From Pseudomonadota bacterium (lineage in GTDB: Bacteria; Pseudomonadota; Alphaproteobacteria; Rhizobiales; Xanthobacteraceae): DNA of 64,000 nt. Positions 1 through 7,922 of this stretch are shown one piece after another. The number at the start of each line of letters is the position of its first letter. The first letter of the stretch is position 1. Made by a program: the position numbers and the translations under genes. The stretch lies in the NCBI GenBank assembly GCA_023404675.1, contig JAEYAW010000020.1, positions 124,001-188,000 on the forward strand. Reading direction: 5' to 3'. The notes under the pieces are model-generated. The model saw only the letters and a list, made by a program, of their open reading frames with translations. It made no database searches and was not told where the DNA came from.

Positions 1-640
1 CCGGCATCTGCGAGCCCATGGTCGCGGCGGTGAAATGCAGCGCCAGATCGGTGCCGATGCAGACCGCGACCGGCAACGCATGGCCCCTCGCCTTGGCGCG
101 CTCGAAAGCCACGCGCAGGTGCCGCCCGAAATCCAGCTTGATGGCGACGCGATCCGGTCCCAGCATCTGCAGGCGGTGATAGGAGGCGTTGTAGATACCG
201 GTTTCCGGATCCCTCACCACCACGATGCCCGCCGTCACGTAGCGGCCGGCATCGTTCGGCGCATGAAACAAGGCAGGAAGCAGCCTGGTGATGTCGAATC
301 CGGTGCGGAGCACGACCTCCTGAACCGGCGGGGCCGCGACCAGTTCCGGCGGCAACGGATTGCCCATTGCGCGCTGCACGAGACCACGGATGCCGCTGTA
401 GTCGACGCCAAAGGCAGCCTCGCAATTCTCCCGGCAGCTCAACAGGTTGCCGACGAGCGGGACGCCGTATCCCTTGACCGAGGGAAACAGCAGCGTCTGA
501 CGGCCATCGTGCTTTTTCAGAATGGCGGCGATCTCGAGATGCGGATCGGCCTCCCTTTCGAATGTCAGAATCCGCTCACGCTCTGCCAGACGCGCCAATG
601 CCGAACGAAATCGCGTATCGAGAATTTTTTCCTGCAGCAT
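1..640 (-). CDS. UbiD-family decarboxylase, N-terminal part (runs off the window)
   Basis: The minus strand is open from an ATG at 640 to the window edge, giving about 213 N-terminal residues. The protein begins MLQEKILDTRFRSALARL and contains segments typical of UbiD-type prenylated-FMN decarboxylases: LLFPSVKGYG near residue 50, and GRYVTAGIVVVRDPETG followed by NASYHRLQ and FGRHLR around residues 140-180. The family decarboxylates aromatic or unsaturated acids, either ubiquinone precursors or catabolic substrates. The C-terminal half, with the catalytic Glu/Arg region, lies outside the window, so intactness cannot be judged. The gene diverges from a MarR regulator and has ring-cleavage-like and AraC genes nearby, which fits a catabolic decarboxylase better than housekeeping ubiD, but this is inference. 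The family call is confident; the substrate is unknown. Confidence 0.85.
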   Translation of the reverse strand, partial: MLQEKILDTRFRSALARLAERERILTFEREADPHLEIAAILKKHDGRQTLLFPSVKGYGVPLVGNLLSCRENCEAAFGVDYSGIRGLVQRAMGNPLPPELVAAPPVQEVVLRTGFDITRLLPALFHAPNDAGRYVTAGIVVVRDPETGIYNASYHRLQMLGPDRVAIKLDFGRHLRVAFERAKARGHALPVAVCIGTDLALHFTAATMGSQMP

Positions 641-666
641 GAGCCCTGACTGACGCCACCCTGATT

Positions 667-699
667 ATTATAAAGAAAGATAGCTAAGATTAAAAGCTA
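667..699 (-). promoter_or_regulatory. Candidate promoter of the UbiD-family gene with overlapping inverted repeat
   Basis: Read on the minus strand, a perfect -10 hexamer TATAAT lies at 672-667, 26 nt upstream of the ATG at 640. The hexamer 17 nt upstream of it (TTTTAA, 695-690) is a poor -35. An inverted repeat TAGCT-N9-AGCTA at 681-699 overlaps the spacer and -35 position, where a repressor or activator could act. The stretch is strikingly AT-rich for this chromosome. Which protein binds is not known; the divergent MarR protein is one candidate. Confidence 0.45.
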
Positions 700-896
700 G
701 TCAAGCACGCTTCGTGGGCAGGCTGCGACTAGTTTGTGCGCTTCGCCGCATGCGGCCCGAAGGTCGCGCTGGGCCTTTTCCGTATCGCCCGGACGCGCGA
801 AGGCGATCAACGCATCAACGCGTGCGGATCAGCATTCGGGGATGCCGTCGCGGGTTTGTGAAACTCCCCCGCACGCCTGCGATCCCGCCAAGCCCA

Positions 897-927
897 TTGA
901 CAGCCCCGGTCGGCCATCACCTATAAA
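897..927 (+). promoter_or_regulatory. Candidate sigma-70-type promoter for the MarR gene
   Basis: A consensus -35 TTGACA at 897-902 is followed by TATAAA at 922-927 (spacer 19 nt) or, in a shifted reading, CTATAA at 921-926 (spacer 18 nt). Transcription would begin about 100 nt before the MarR start codon. The -35 matches perfectly but the spacing is longer than ideal. Confidence 0.4.
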
Positions 928-1034
928 CGTCATATGTATCATTCGCGGAACGTGAACGTATCGGCGGGCGGCGGATCGCCGTGCCGCCGCTTTGTATCGA
1001 GCCAGCGCAATGATCGATCAGGACGCCCTGTCTC

Positions 1035-1646
1035 ATGCCGATGAAGCGCTCACCCGCAAAATCCGCGCCGAAGATGCGATCGACGGTCTCGAAATCCGAG
1101 CTGATGGTTGATGGCGACGATCAGGAGTTTCGCAGCTTCATCCATGATTTTCTGGCGTTCAGCGCGCGCGTCGATCAGTGCCGCTCGGGCTTCGGTCGTC
1201 GGCTCGGCATTTCGGGGATCGCCTACACCACGCTGATTTCCATCGCGCATCTTCAGGGCGAGGAAGGCGTCGGCGTCAGCCGCGTCGCCGAACACCTTCA
1301 TCTTTCGGGCGCGTTCGTCACGATCGAAGTGTCGAAACTCGTCAAGGCCGGCCTCGTGGACAAGCGGGTCAACGACGCCGACCGGCGTCGCGTGCTGCTG
1401 ACCGTGACCCCAAAGGCGCGCGATCAGCTCGACGAACTGACGCTGCTGCAGGCGCCAGTGAACGATGCGCTGTTCGAATGCCTGAGCGCCGACGAGTTCA
1501 GAAAGCTGTCCTCGATCATGTCGCGGCTCGTGCCGTGCGGGGACCGCGCGGTGTCGCTGATCGAGTTCGACACCAGGATGGCGGAGCATACGCCGCTGCA
1601 ATCCGATCCGCCGCCGGCCGTTCGCGCCCGGGCCAGCGCGAAGTAA
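1035..1646 (+). CDS. MarR-family winged-helix transcriptional regulator
   Basis: This 203-aa protein has the MarR architecture. A helical N-terminal dimerisation part (about residues 30-75) is followed by a winged helix with VSRVAEHLHLSGAFVTIEVSKL as the recognition region (residues about 84-105), the wing motif DKRVNDADRRRVLLTVT (about 112-128) and C-terminal dimerisation helices. MarR proteins are usually repressors released by small aromatic ligands. The N-terminal 25 residues are basic and unstructured, so the true start may be the second ATG at 1041 or later. The gene is transcribed away from the UbiD-family gene and may control it, itself, or the downstream dioxygenase-like gene. The family call is firm; ligand and targets are inferred from position only. 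Confidence 0.88.
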   Translation: MPMKRSPAKSAPKMRSTVSKSELMVDGDDQEFRSFIHDFLAFSARVDQCRSGFGRRLGISGIAYTTLISIAHLQGEEGVGVSRVAEHLHLSGAFVTIEVSKLVKAGLVDKRVNDADRRRVLLTVTPKARDQLDELTLLQAPVNDALFECLSADEFRKLSSIMSRLVPCGDRAVSLIEFDTRMAEHTPLQSDPPPAVRARASAK

Positions 1647-2167
1647 GCGGCCCGTCTGTTTTCGATCAATCGCCTCAATCCGTCTTCCGGCGGAGCGGCG
1701 GAAGCGGCGGCCGCGCGACGGATATCGTACCGCATTGGTCTCCCCGGAATGAGGGCGCGCCGTGAAGGGCGTTCCCGCCCGGCAGCCCATGCAATTGTCC
1801 GTTCTGGCTGCGACTTGGCCGATGTGCCGGTCAGGTTGCAAATCAGGCCGGGAGGCAACGAAGCCCGGAAGTTTCCGCCGCATTCACCGTCGGGGCTGTT
1901 GCCGGCAGCCCGCTATTGTCGCGCGAATGTCCAAGATGTGCGACAACCGACGCGCTAGGAAGGCGAGGCGCCACGTGGGAGATTGCAACAAGATGCATTC
2001 CCGGAGCACAAACAGGGTGGAAACGTCCATCAGGACGGATTGGTCACGCGGACACGCCATGTCCGTGTTGAACACCCGACTGATTGCGTGTTCCGGTGAA
2101 TGGGCTCTCGGTGGTCCCGCGCGGGGCGCGGACTTACGTTTGAGACGTGAAATCGGAAAAGAGTGAC
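1647..2167. other. Non-coding stretch between MarR and VOC-dioxygenase genes
   Basis: In about 520 bases no reading frame has convincing composition or homology; the open frames here are arginine/proline-rich as expected for frame shadows. One notable element is the inverted repeat CGGACA-N5-TGTCCG at 2049-2065. No rho-independent terminator for the MarR gene was recognised. A decayed gene cannot be excluded. Confidence 0.4.
2049..2065. promoter_or_regulatory. Inverted repeat CGGACA-N5-TGTCCG, possible operator
   Basis: The perfect 6-bp arms with a 5-nt spacer lie about 100 nt upstream of the VOC-dioxygenase start. The same 6-5-6 palindrome, with a different spacer, occurs at 32065-32081. 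It may be an operator for a local regulator or a transcript hairpin; no T-run follows, so a terminator is unlikely. Confidence 0.4.
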
Positions 2168-3097
2168 GTGTCTTCGCGCGGTCTCCATCACATCACGACC
2201 ATCATCGCGGACGCACGCCGCACGCGGCATTTCTACGCCGACGTGCTGGGCCTGAGACTGATCAAGAAAACCGTCTGCTACGACGATCCGGGCAGCTATC
2301 ATCTCTATTACGGCGACGGCCTGGGACAGCCCGGCACAGTGATGAGCGCGCTGACCTGGAACTGCGTGTCGCCCGGCATGATCGGCGTCGGCGAGGTGGT
2401 GCAGACCGCATTGCGCGTTCCTGTTGAGTCGCTCGACTGGTGGCGGGAGCGGCTGACGCAGGCCGGCGTGTCCAGCACGTTCGATCATTCGGCCTTCGGC
2501 GAGCGAACGCTCTGCTTCTGCGATCCCGATGGAACGACGCTGGCCCTGGTCGGCGCGCGCGAGACGAAGCCGGAAGGCCCGTGGTGGGCTTCCCGTGTCG
2601 GACTGGGCAACGCGGTGCGCGGCCTGCACAGCGTAACGCTGAGCCTGCGCGAGGCCGACGCCACCATCGACATTCTTCAGGACATTTTCGGCTTCCACTG
2701 CGTCTCGCAGCGCGAGGGCTGGATGCGTTTCGTGGCCCATGACGAGCCCGGCGGCACCCTCGATCTGCATCTGATCGGCCGGTCCTCGCGCGGACGGCTG
2801 GGCGGCGGCACGATCCGCCACGTCGCGTTCCGCGCGGCCGACGTGAACGAGCAGTGCGCCATGGCGGAGCGGTTGCAGCGGGTCTACGGCATCACCGTGA
2901 GCGAGCCGATCGAGCGAACCTATCTCCAGGCGGTCGCCTTCCGCGCGCCCTGCGGCGTGCTGTTCGAGATCGCCACCGACGGCCCCGGCTTCACCGCGGA
3001 CGAAGCCTCGGAGCAACTCGGCGAGGCGCTGAAGCTGCCGGTCTTCCTGGAGGAACGGCGGCACGAACTTGAAGGCATTCTGCCTCCGCTGGGGTGA
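2168..3097 (+). CDS. VOC-superfamily ring-cleaving dioxygenase-like protein (MhqO-type)
   Basis: The protein is about 309 aa and consists of two vicinal-oxygen-chelate (glyoxalase fold) modules. The first begins RGLHHITTIIADARRTRHFY and carries LRLIKKTVCYDDPGSYHLYY; the second begins near residue 158 with GLHSVTLSLREADAT. Candidate metal ligands are the His in GLHHIT, the second-module GLHSVT His and the late Glu in CGVLFEIATD. This matches proteins annotated as ring-cleaving or hydroquinone-specific dioxygenases (MhqA/MhqO type), though many members are uncharacterised. A GTG at 2168 was chosen because it places MSSRGLHHIT at the N-terminus as in relatives; an upstream GTG at 2147 is in frame. 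The neighbouring MarR and AraC genes and the UbiD-family gene suggest aromatic or quinone metabolism. Confidence 0.8.
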   Translation: MSSRGLHHITTIIADARRTRHFYADVLGLRLIKKTVCYDDPGSYHLYYGDGLGQPGTVMSALTWNCVSPGMIGVGEVVQTALRVPVESLDWWRERLTQAGVSSTFDHSAFGERTLCFCDPDGTTLALVGARETKPEGPWWASRVGLGNAVRGLHSVTLSLREADATIDILQDIFGFHCVSQREGWMRFVAHDEPGGTLDLHLIGRSSRGRLGGGTIRHVAFRAADVNEQCAMAERLQRVYGITVSEPIERTYLQAVAFRAPCGVLFEIATDGPGFTADEASEQLGEALKLPVFLEERRHELEGILPPLG

Positions 3098-3102
3098 GCC
3101 AT

Positions 3103-3119
3103 ATCATGATGATCATGAT
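3103..3119. repeat. Tandem ATCATGAT palindromes
   Basis: Two copies of the self-complementary octamer ATCATGAT (3103-3110 and 3112-3119) are separated by one G, just after the stop codon of the VOC gene and about 140 nt upstream of the AraC gene. The arrangement resembles a regulator half-site pair. Confidence 0.4.
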
Positions 3120-3159
3120 GACGGCTTGCGCGGACACCAGCATGCCAGCTATGGTCTCG

Positions 3160-3182
3160 CATGCGGGACATCGTCCCACATG
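3160..3182. promoter_or_regulatory. 23-bp near-perfect palindrome upstream of the AraC gene
   Basis: The arms CATG-C-GGGAC and GTCCC-A-CATG surround an ATC centre, with a single mismatched pair. It sits 75 nt before the AraC start. No T-tract follows, so it is more likely an operator, or an mRNA hairpin, than an intrinsic terminator. Confidence 0.45.
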
Positions 3183-3256
3183 ATAATCCCAAAGCATGGC
3201 TCTGAAATTCGTTCGAGGCGCTACGACAGTGGGGCCGGCCCCTGGGGCGGATCATC

Positions 3257-4183
3257 ATGACTTGCGATATCGAAACTGATGCGGGCGGATATTACGGCCG
3301 CCGCATCAGCCAGCATCTGGGAATGGACGGCAGCTGCCTCCTTGAGGTCAAGCGCAAGGGCAGCCTGGCGCTGGCGGTAACGCGTCTGACCTCCGAGCGC
3401 CTCAACGGCGACCGCAGCTCTCCGATCCCCGCGGAATCCGCCTTCAGCATCATCCACCAGCTGGGCGATCTCGACTGGCATTCGAGCTGGCTGGCGGGCC
3501 GCGCGCGCTTTGCCGGCGCCTTTGCCGCCGGCACCGCCAGCGTCACCGATCTGCGCGATCATCCGCAATGCGAGTTCAGAGGCGTCATGGATGCGCTTCA
3601 GTACTACGTGCCGCGGCAAGCCATCGACGAGTTCGCTCATGAGAACGGCGCCAAACCCATCGCGACGATGTCCTGGAATCGGGATCGCCACGATCCCCTG
3701 CTGTCGAATCTGTCGCGGCTGTTTCTGCACGCGATCGCCGAAGACCGCTCCACCAACCAGCTTTTCATCGATCAACTGGCGTTGAGCACGCTGGCCCATT
3801 TCGCCCAGACCTATGGAGGGTTGCGGGTGCAGGAAGGGGCGGCACAGGGCGGGCTGGCCCCGTGGCAGGAGCGGCGCGCACGCGAAATCATGCGGGTGCG
3901 CTTCGCCAGCCATCTGTCGATCGCAGATGTTGCCGCCGAATGCCGCCTCACCCCGAGCCATTTCGCCCGCGCCTTCCGGCGCAGTGTCGGCATGGCTCCG
4001 CACGAATACCTGTCCAGCCTGCGGATCGAGGAAGCCAAGCGGCTGATGCTCGCGACCAAACTGCCGCTGGCCGATATCGCGCTGATCTGCGGCTTTGGCG
4101 ACCAGAGCTATTTTACCCGCGTGTTTTCGCGCTGCGTGGGCGCCAGCCCCGGCGCATGGCGGCGCACCCGGCTCGACGCGTAA
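3257..4183 (+). CDS. AraC-family transcriptional regulator
   Basis: This 308-aa protein has a C-terminal AraC/XylS DNA-binding domain (about residues 205-305) with both helix-turn-helix units: LSIADVAAECRLTPSHFARAF and LPLADIALICGFGDQSYFTRVF, followed by the typical end GASPGAWRR. The N-terminal 190 residues would be the ligand/dimerisation domain but show no recognisable motif. AraC proteins are usually activators of catabolic or stress genes. The gene follows the VOC dioxygenase-like gene in the same direction, with two palindromic elements in the 159-bp gap. Its target is not shown by the sequence; autoregulation or control of the VOC gene is the simplest guess. Confidence 0.9.
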   Translation: MTCDIETDAGGYYGRRISQHLGMDGSCLLEVKRKGSLALAVTRLTSERLNGDRSSPIPAESAFSIIHQLGDLDWHSSWLAGRARFAGAFAAGTASVTDLRDHPQCEFRGVMDALQYYVPRQAIDEFAHENGAKPIATMSWNRDRHDPLLSNLSRLFLHAIAEDRSTNQLFIDQLALSTLAHFAQTYGGLRVQEGAAQGGLAPWQERRAREIMRVRFASHLSIADVAAECRLTPSHFARAFRRSVGMAPHEYLSSLRIEEAKRLMLATKLPLADIALICGFGDQSYFTRVFSRCVGASPGAWRRTRLDA

Positions 4184-4276
4184 GATCGCCGGCGGGCGAC
4201 AGGCACCGAAGGCCGCCGCGGATGCTCGCCCAAGAGTTGCAAACCCGCCCATATTCCACACCGGTTACCCGAATTA

Positions 4277-4288
4277 TTAACCATGGTT
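4277..4288. promoter_or_regulatory. CtrA-like half-site/palindrome upstream of the chemoreceptor gene
   Basis: TTAACCAT at 4277-4284 matches the CtrA half-site and overlaps the perfect palindrome AACCATGGTT (4279-4288), about 50 nt before the chemoreceptor start. A full TTAA-N7-TTAA site is not present (the nearest upstream TTAC is 8 nt away), so this is a weak call. Confidence 0.25.
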
Positions 4289-4335
4289 CCCCATACTCGC
4301 CCGCAAAATCCTGGGGCAGGAAGTGGGGGACGCCA

Positions 4336-6492
4336 ATGAAATTGGCATTTTGGAGCCGGCGGCAGCGTAATGGGGCAATGGACGCTCCCGCGAAGCGAAT
4401 TCGGATCGGGCTGCGAGGCAACCTGTTCGCCGCCTTTGCGGTGGTCGCGGGATTGTCCGTGGTGATCAGCGCCGGCGCGGCGCTGCTGTTCAATCAGCTC
4501 GGCCATACCCTCGACGATCTCAGCGGGCGCGATGTACCGAAGCTCGCCGCCGGCCTGCGGCTGGAATCGCTGAGCACCAGCCTGACCAATCAGGCTCCTG
4601 CGCTGCTGGCCTCCGACAGCGACGACGTGCTGCGCGAGCGCATGGCAACGCTGAACGGCACGCAGGAGGCCGCGAGCCGGCAGTTGCAGGATCTCGTTAG
4701 GCTGGGCGGCGCTCCCGAGACCATGGCCGCGCTGCAGGATATCGTGAAGAACCTGCACGACATGGTCGCCCTGCTCGGCACTGCCGCGAACGGCAAGATC
4801 ACGGCAGCCAGCGCCCGCGCGGCGAAATACACCGAGCTGAGAAACATTCATGGCGCTTTCGTTGCGGCCGCGACCCCGGCCATGCTCGACGCCCAAACCA
4901 TGATGAACGCCGTGCTGGCGTCGGCCACCGTTTCACAGGAAGATATCTCGGCGGCCGCGCGCGGCGTCGAGGTGATCGGGCGGCTGATGTCGGAAGCCAA
5001 TCTGATGGCTGCCGAACTCAGCGCCGTGCTGGCCGCGCCTTCGCCGGAAGAGCTTGAGCGAATTCAGGGCGCCGTCGAACTCGCAGGCGGCAGGCTGGCC
5101 GACGCCATCGAGCAGGCCGGCACGACACCCGGTCTCAGCCGCATCAAGGACGCAACACTCAAGCTGACCGAACTCGGCGACGCCAAAACCGGCGCGGCCC
5201 GCGTGCGCCAGAAAGAGCTCGACGACAGTCTCTACGGTTCGCTGATCCTCGAAGAGACTTACAAACTCAACAAGGGCCTGCGCAGCGCGGTCGGCGATCT
5301 GGTCGGCGGCATCCAGACCCAGACCAGCGCCTCGACCGATCAGGCGCACCGCAAGGTCTCCATCGCGACGGCCGTGATGCTGGCGCTCGGCGGCCTTGCC
5401 TGTGTCGGCTCCGGCCTGTTCGTCTGGCTCTACGTGGATCGCAACATCCTGCGCCGCATGGGGAGCCTCCAGCAGGCGATGCAGCGACTTTCCGCCGGCG
5501 ACATGGACGCCGAGATCCGGCGCAGCAACCGGGGCGACGAGGTCGCCGCGATGGAAGCCTCGCTCGCCGTATTCCGCGACTCGATGCTTCATTCACGCAC
5601 CCTCGATGCCGAGCAGAACAAGGAGCGGATCGCACGCACCGAACGGACCGAGCGCGTCGAGGCACGGATTCGCGTGTTCGAGGACAAGGTCAGGGGTGCG
5701 CTCGCGCATCTGCTCGATGCCTCCAACACGATGCAGGCGAGCGCGCAGTCGATGTCGTCGAGCGCCGAACGGTCGAGCGCACAGGTCAACGCGGTGGCCG
5801 CGGCCGCCGAGGAAACATCGGTCAACGTGCAGACCGTCGCCGCCAGCACCGAGGAGCTTTCATCGTCGATCGCCGAGATCAGCCGTCAGGTCGCGACGTC
5901 TGCGAACATCGCGCGCCGGGCCGTCTCCGAGGCGCAGCAGACCGACAGCACCATGCAGGGGCTGGCAGAGGGCGCCGACCGCATCAGCGTGGTCGTCGAT
6001 CTGATCCAGACCATCGCCTCCCAGACCAACCTGCTCGCCCTCAACGCCACGATCGAGGCCGCGCGGGCGGGCGAAGCCGGACGCGGCTTTGCCGTGGTCG
6101 CCTCCGAGGTGAAGAACCTCGCCACCCAGACGGCGAAGGCAACCGAAGACATCCGTGGCCAGATCAACGGCATGCAGGAGGTGGCGGAGCAGGCAGTATC
6201 CGCCATTCGCGGCATCGGCACGATCATCACCGAGATCAACGACGTGACCAGCACCATCGCCGCCGCCGTCGAGGAACAGGGCGCGGCAACGCAGGAGATC
6301 GCCCGCAGCGTTCAGCACGCCGCGAGCGGCACCAGCGAGGTCTCCGGCAATATCGTCGGCGTCAGCCAAGCTTCGCAGGAGGCCGGCACCACCGCGAGCG
6401 CGGTGTTGCAGGCGTCCGGCGAGTTGCGCCGCGAGGCCGAGGCCCTGCGCCAGGACGTCGACGACTTCCTCGCCGATATCCGCGCCGCCTGA
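4336..6492 (+). CDS. Methyl-accepting chemotaxis protein (transmembrane chemoreceptor)
   Basis: The protein is 718 aa. One membrane segment lies at about residues 27-50 and another at about 345-370, enclosing a helical periplasmic sensor region of roughly 290 residues. A HAMP domain follows (about 370-425, with LSAGDMDAEIRRSNRGDEV), then a cytoplasmic methyl-accepting domain (about 460-718). The signalling hairpin tip is clear near residues 565-600 (NLLALNATIEAARAGEAGRG), where CheA and CheW bind. The ATG at 4336 is preceded by a purine-rich AGGAAGTGGGGG; the open frame extends upstream but only as a shadow of the AraC gene. No che genes are adjacent, so it is an orphan receptor. The ligand is unknown; helical periplasmic sensors of this size commonly bind small metabolites. 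Confidence 0.93.
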   Translation: MKLAFWSRRQRNGAMDAPAKRIRIGLRGNLFAAFAVVAGLSVVISAGAALLFNQLGHTLDDLSGRDVPKLAAGLRLESLSTSLTNQAPALLASDSDDVLRERMATLNGTQEAASRQLQDLVRLGGAPETMAALQDIVKNLHDMVALLGTAANGKITAASARAAKYTELRNIHGAFVAAATPAMLDAQTMMNAVLASATVSQEDISAAARGVEVIGRLMSEANLMAAELSAVLAAPSPEELERIQGAVELAGGRLADAIEQAGTTPGLSRIKDATLKLTELGDAKTGAARVRQKELDDSLYGSLILEETYKLNKGLRSAVGDLVGGIQTQTSASTDQAHRKVSIATAVMLALGGLACVGSGLFVWLYVDRNILRRMGSLQQAMQRLSAGDMDAEIRRSNRGDEVAAMEASLAVFRDSMLHSRTLDAEQNKERIARTERTERVEARIRVFEDKVRGALAHLLDASNTMQASAQSMSSSAERSSAQVNAVAAAAEETSVNVQTVAASTEELSSSIAEISRQVATSANIARRAVSEAQQTDSTMQGLAEGADRISVVVDLIQTIASQTNLLALNATIEAARAGEAGRGFAVVASEVKNLATQTAKATEDIRGQINGMQEVAEQAVSAIRGIGTIITEINDVTSTIAAAVEEQGAATQEIARSVQHAASGTSEVSGNIVGVSQASQEAGTTASAVLQASGELRREAEALRQDVDDFLADIRAA

Positions 6493-6664
6493 CCCCGCCG
6501 GATACCGATGCGCCGGCGTCGTAGGCATGCGGCGTCGGCGCATAGCTTTCCCAAACCCCGGTGAAATAACGTTCCGGACGCGATTCCTCGCAGCGGCCGC
6601 CAGCATTTTCGGCTGGCACATGCCGCCCGGTCCCGGTAAGCCGGCTGCAGGGAGAGCAAATTAT

Positions 6665-7729
6665 ATGCATTCAAAATCAGGCGCCGGCCTCAGCACCGCC
6701 GAGGCCCTCCGGTACCCCCACGAAACCCCGCCCGAACCGGGAGAGGTGATCGAGATCGCCCCGGGCATTCTCTGGGTGCGCCTGAAACTGCCGTTCCGGC
6801 TCAATCACGTGAACGTCTACCTGCTGGCGGACGGCGACGGCTGGACCGTCATCGATGCGGGCTTCGGCAACGAGGAAACCATCGAGGCGTGGACGCGCCT
6901 GTTCGACGGCCCGCTGAAATCCTTCCGGATCAAGCGCCTGATCGTGACCCATTCACACCCGGACCATGTCGGTCTGGCAGGCTGGCTGGTCGAGCGCTTC
7001 GGCTGCAGTTTCTGCATGTCGCAGGTCGAATATCTGCAAAGCGTCTACCATCAGGAGCGCGGCGCGGAGGATCGCAAGCAGAACCAGCGCCTGTTCTTCC
7101 GCCGCCACGGCATGGACGAAGCCATCACCGACGAACTGCTCGGCCGGGGGCAGGACTATCTCAGGCGGGTGTCGAGCCTGCCGCCGGCCTACAAGCGCAT
7201 CTCGCACGGCGAGGAGATCGAGATCGGATCGCGGCGCTTCAAGGTCATCACCGGCGGCGGCCATGCGCTGGATCAGGTGATGCTGTACTGTGCCGCCGAA
7301 AAGCTGTTCCTGTCGGCCGATCAGGTTCTCAGCAAGATTTCGCCGAATGTCAGCGTGTGGGCCGTCGAGCCGGACCAGAACTCGCTGGGCGAATATCTGG
7401 CCTCGCTCGCCAGCCTCACCACCACGCTGCCTTACGATGCGCTGGTGCTGCCGGGCCACGGCATTCCATTCTACGGACTGAAGACCCGCATCAAGCAACT
7501 CGCCGATCATCACGAGGAGCGCTGCCAGATGATCGCCGATGCCTGCCGCCAGGCTCCGAAAACCTCGGCGGAACTGGTTCCGATCGTCTTTCACAAGCAT
7601 GTGCTCGATGCGCACCAGACCGGCTTCGCGGCGGGCGAACTGATCGCCCACGTCAACTACATGCTCGTCGAGGGCCGCCTGAGCGCGAGCGAACAGCCGG
7701 ACGGCGTGCTGCGCTTCAACGCCACGTGA
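6665..7729 (+). CDS. MBL-fold metallo-hydrolase (glyoxalase II-like)
   Basis: This 354-aa cytoplasmic protein has the metallo-beta-lactamase fold. The zinc motif HSHPDH is at residues 96-101 (VTHSHPDHVGLAGW), the later ligand regions are TGGGHALDQVMLY and LFLSADQVLSKISP, and the terminal His is in VLPGHGIPF. A C-terminal winged-helix-like extension of about 80 residues (from about residue 275) is typical of the LACTB2/YvqC-like branch and may shape the active site. The ATG at 6665 has GGGAG upstream; the longer open frame upstream overlaps only non-coding DNA. Substrates in this branch include thioesters and nucleic acids, and the sequence does not tell which. The gene stands alone between the chemoreceptor and hemA. 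Confidence 0.85.
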   Translation: MHSKSGAGLSTAEALRYPHETPPEPGEVIEIAPGILWVRLKLPFRLNHVNVYLLADGDGWTVIDAGFGNEETIEAWTRLFDGPLKSFRIKRLIVTHSHPDHVGLAGWLVERFGCSFCMSQVEYLQSVYHQERGAEDRKQNQRLFFRRHGMDEAITDELLGRGQDYLRRVSSLPPAYKRISHGEEIEIGSRRFKVITGGGHALDQVMLYCAAEKLFLSADQVLSKISPNVSVWAVEPDQNSLGEYLASLASLTTTLPYDALVLPGHGIPFYGLKTRIKQLADHHEERCQMIADACRQAPKTSAELVPIVFHKHVLDAHQTGFAAGELIAHVNYMLVEGRLSASEQPDGVLRFNAT

Positions 7730-7922
7730 ACGCGCGGAGCGCCCGCCCCTGCGCGGCATTGATCGGGGTCAAATTTCCCCTGCATTGCAAACAGTTCTGC
7801 CGCCCGGCGAGCGCACTGCAAAAGAGAAAAAGCCGGGCAATTGCGGCTCGACACTGATCCTTGAAACGCTCTAAAAAGGGTTCGTCCACGATACTGTGGG
7901 CGGACCTTTGCCGGGATCTGCC

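Larger units (their letters stand above)
641..1034. other. Intergenic region between divergent UbiD-family and MarR genes
   Basis: This stretch of 394 bases holds no credible coding region. It contains the AT-rich UbiD-side promoter (667-699), a plausible promoter toward the MarR gene (897-927), and a 10-bp perfect palindrome TGATCGATCA at 1011-1020, 14 nt before the MarR start. The palindrome could be an autoregulatory operator, but there is no direct evidence. Confidence 0.5.

Noticed and set aside
1762..2166. 134-codon plus-strand ORF between the MarR and VOC genes
   Set aside because: Arg/Cys-rich, no similarity to anything recognised, and no ribosome-binding site. Treated as non-coding.
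3862..4335. N-terminal extension of the chemoreceptor by 158 codons
   Set aside because: It overlaps the AraC gene in another frame and lacks protein-like composition. The ATG at 4336 has a good ribosome-binding site and directly precedes the first membrane span.
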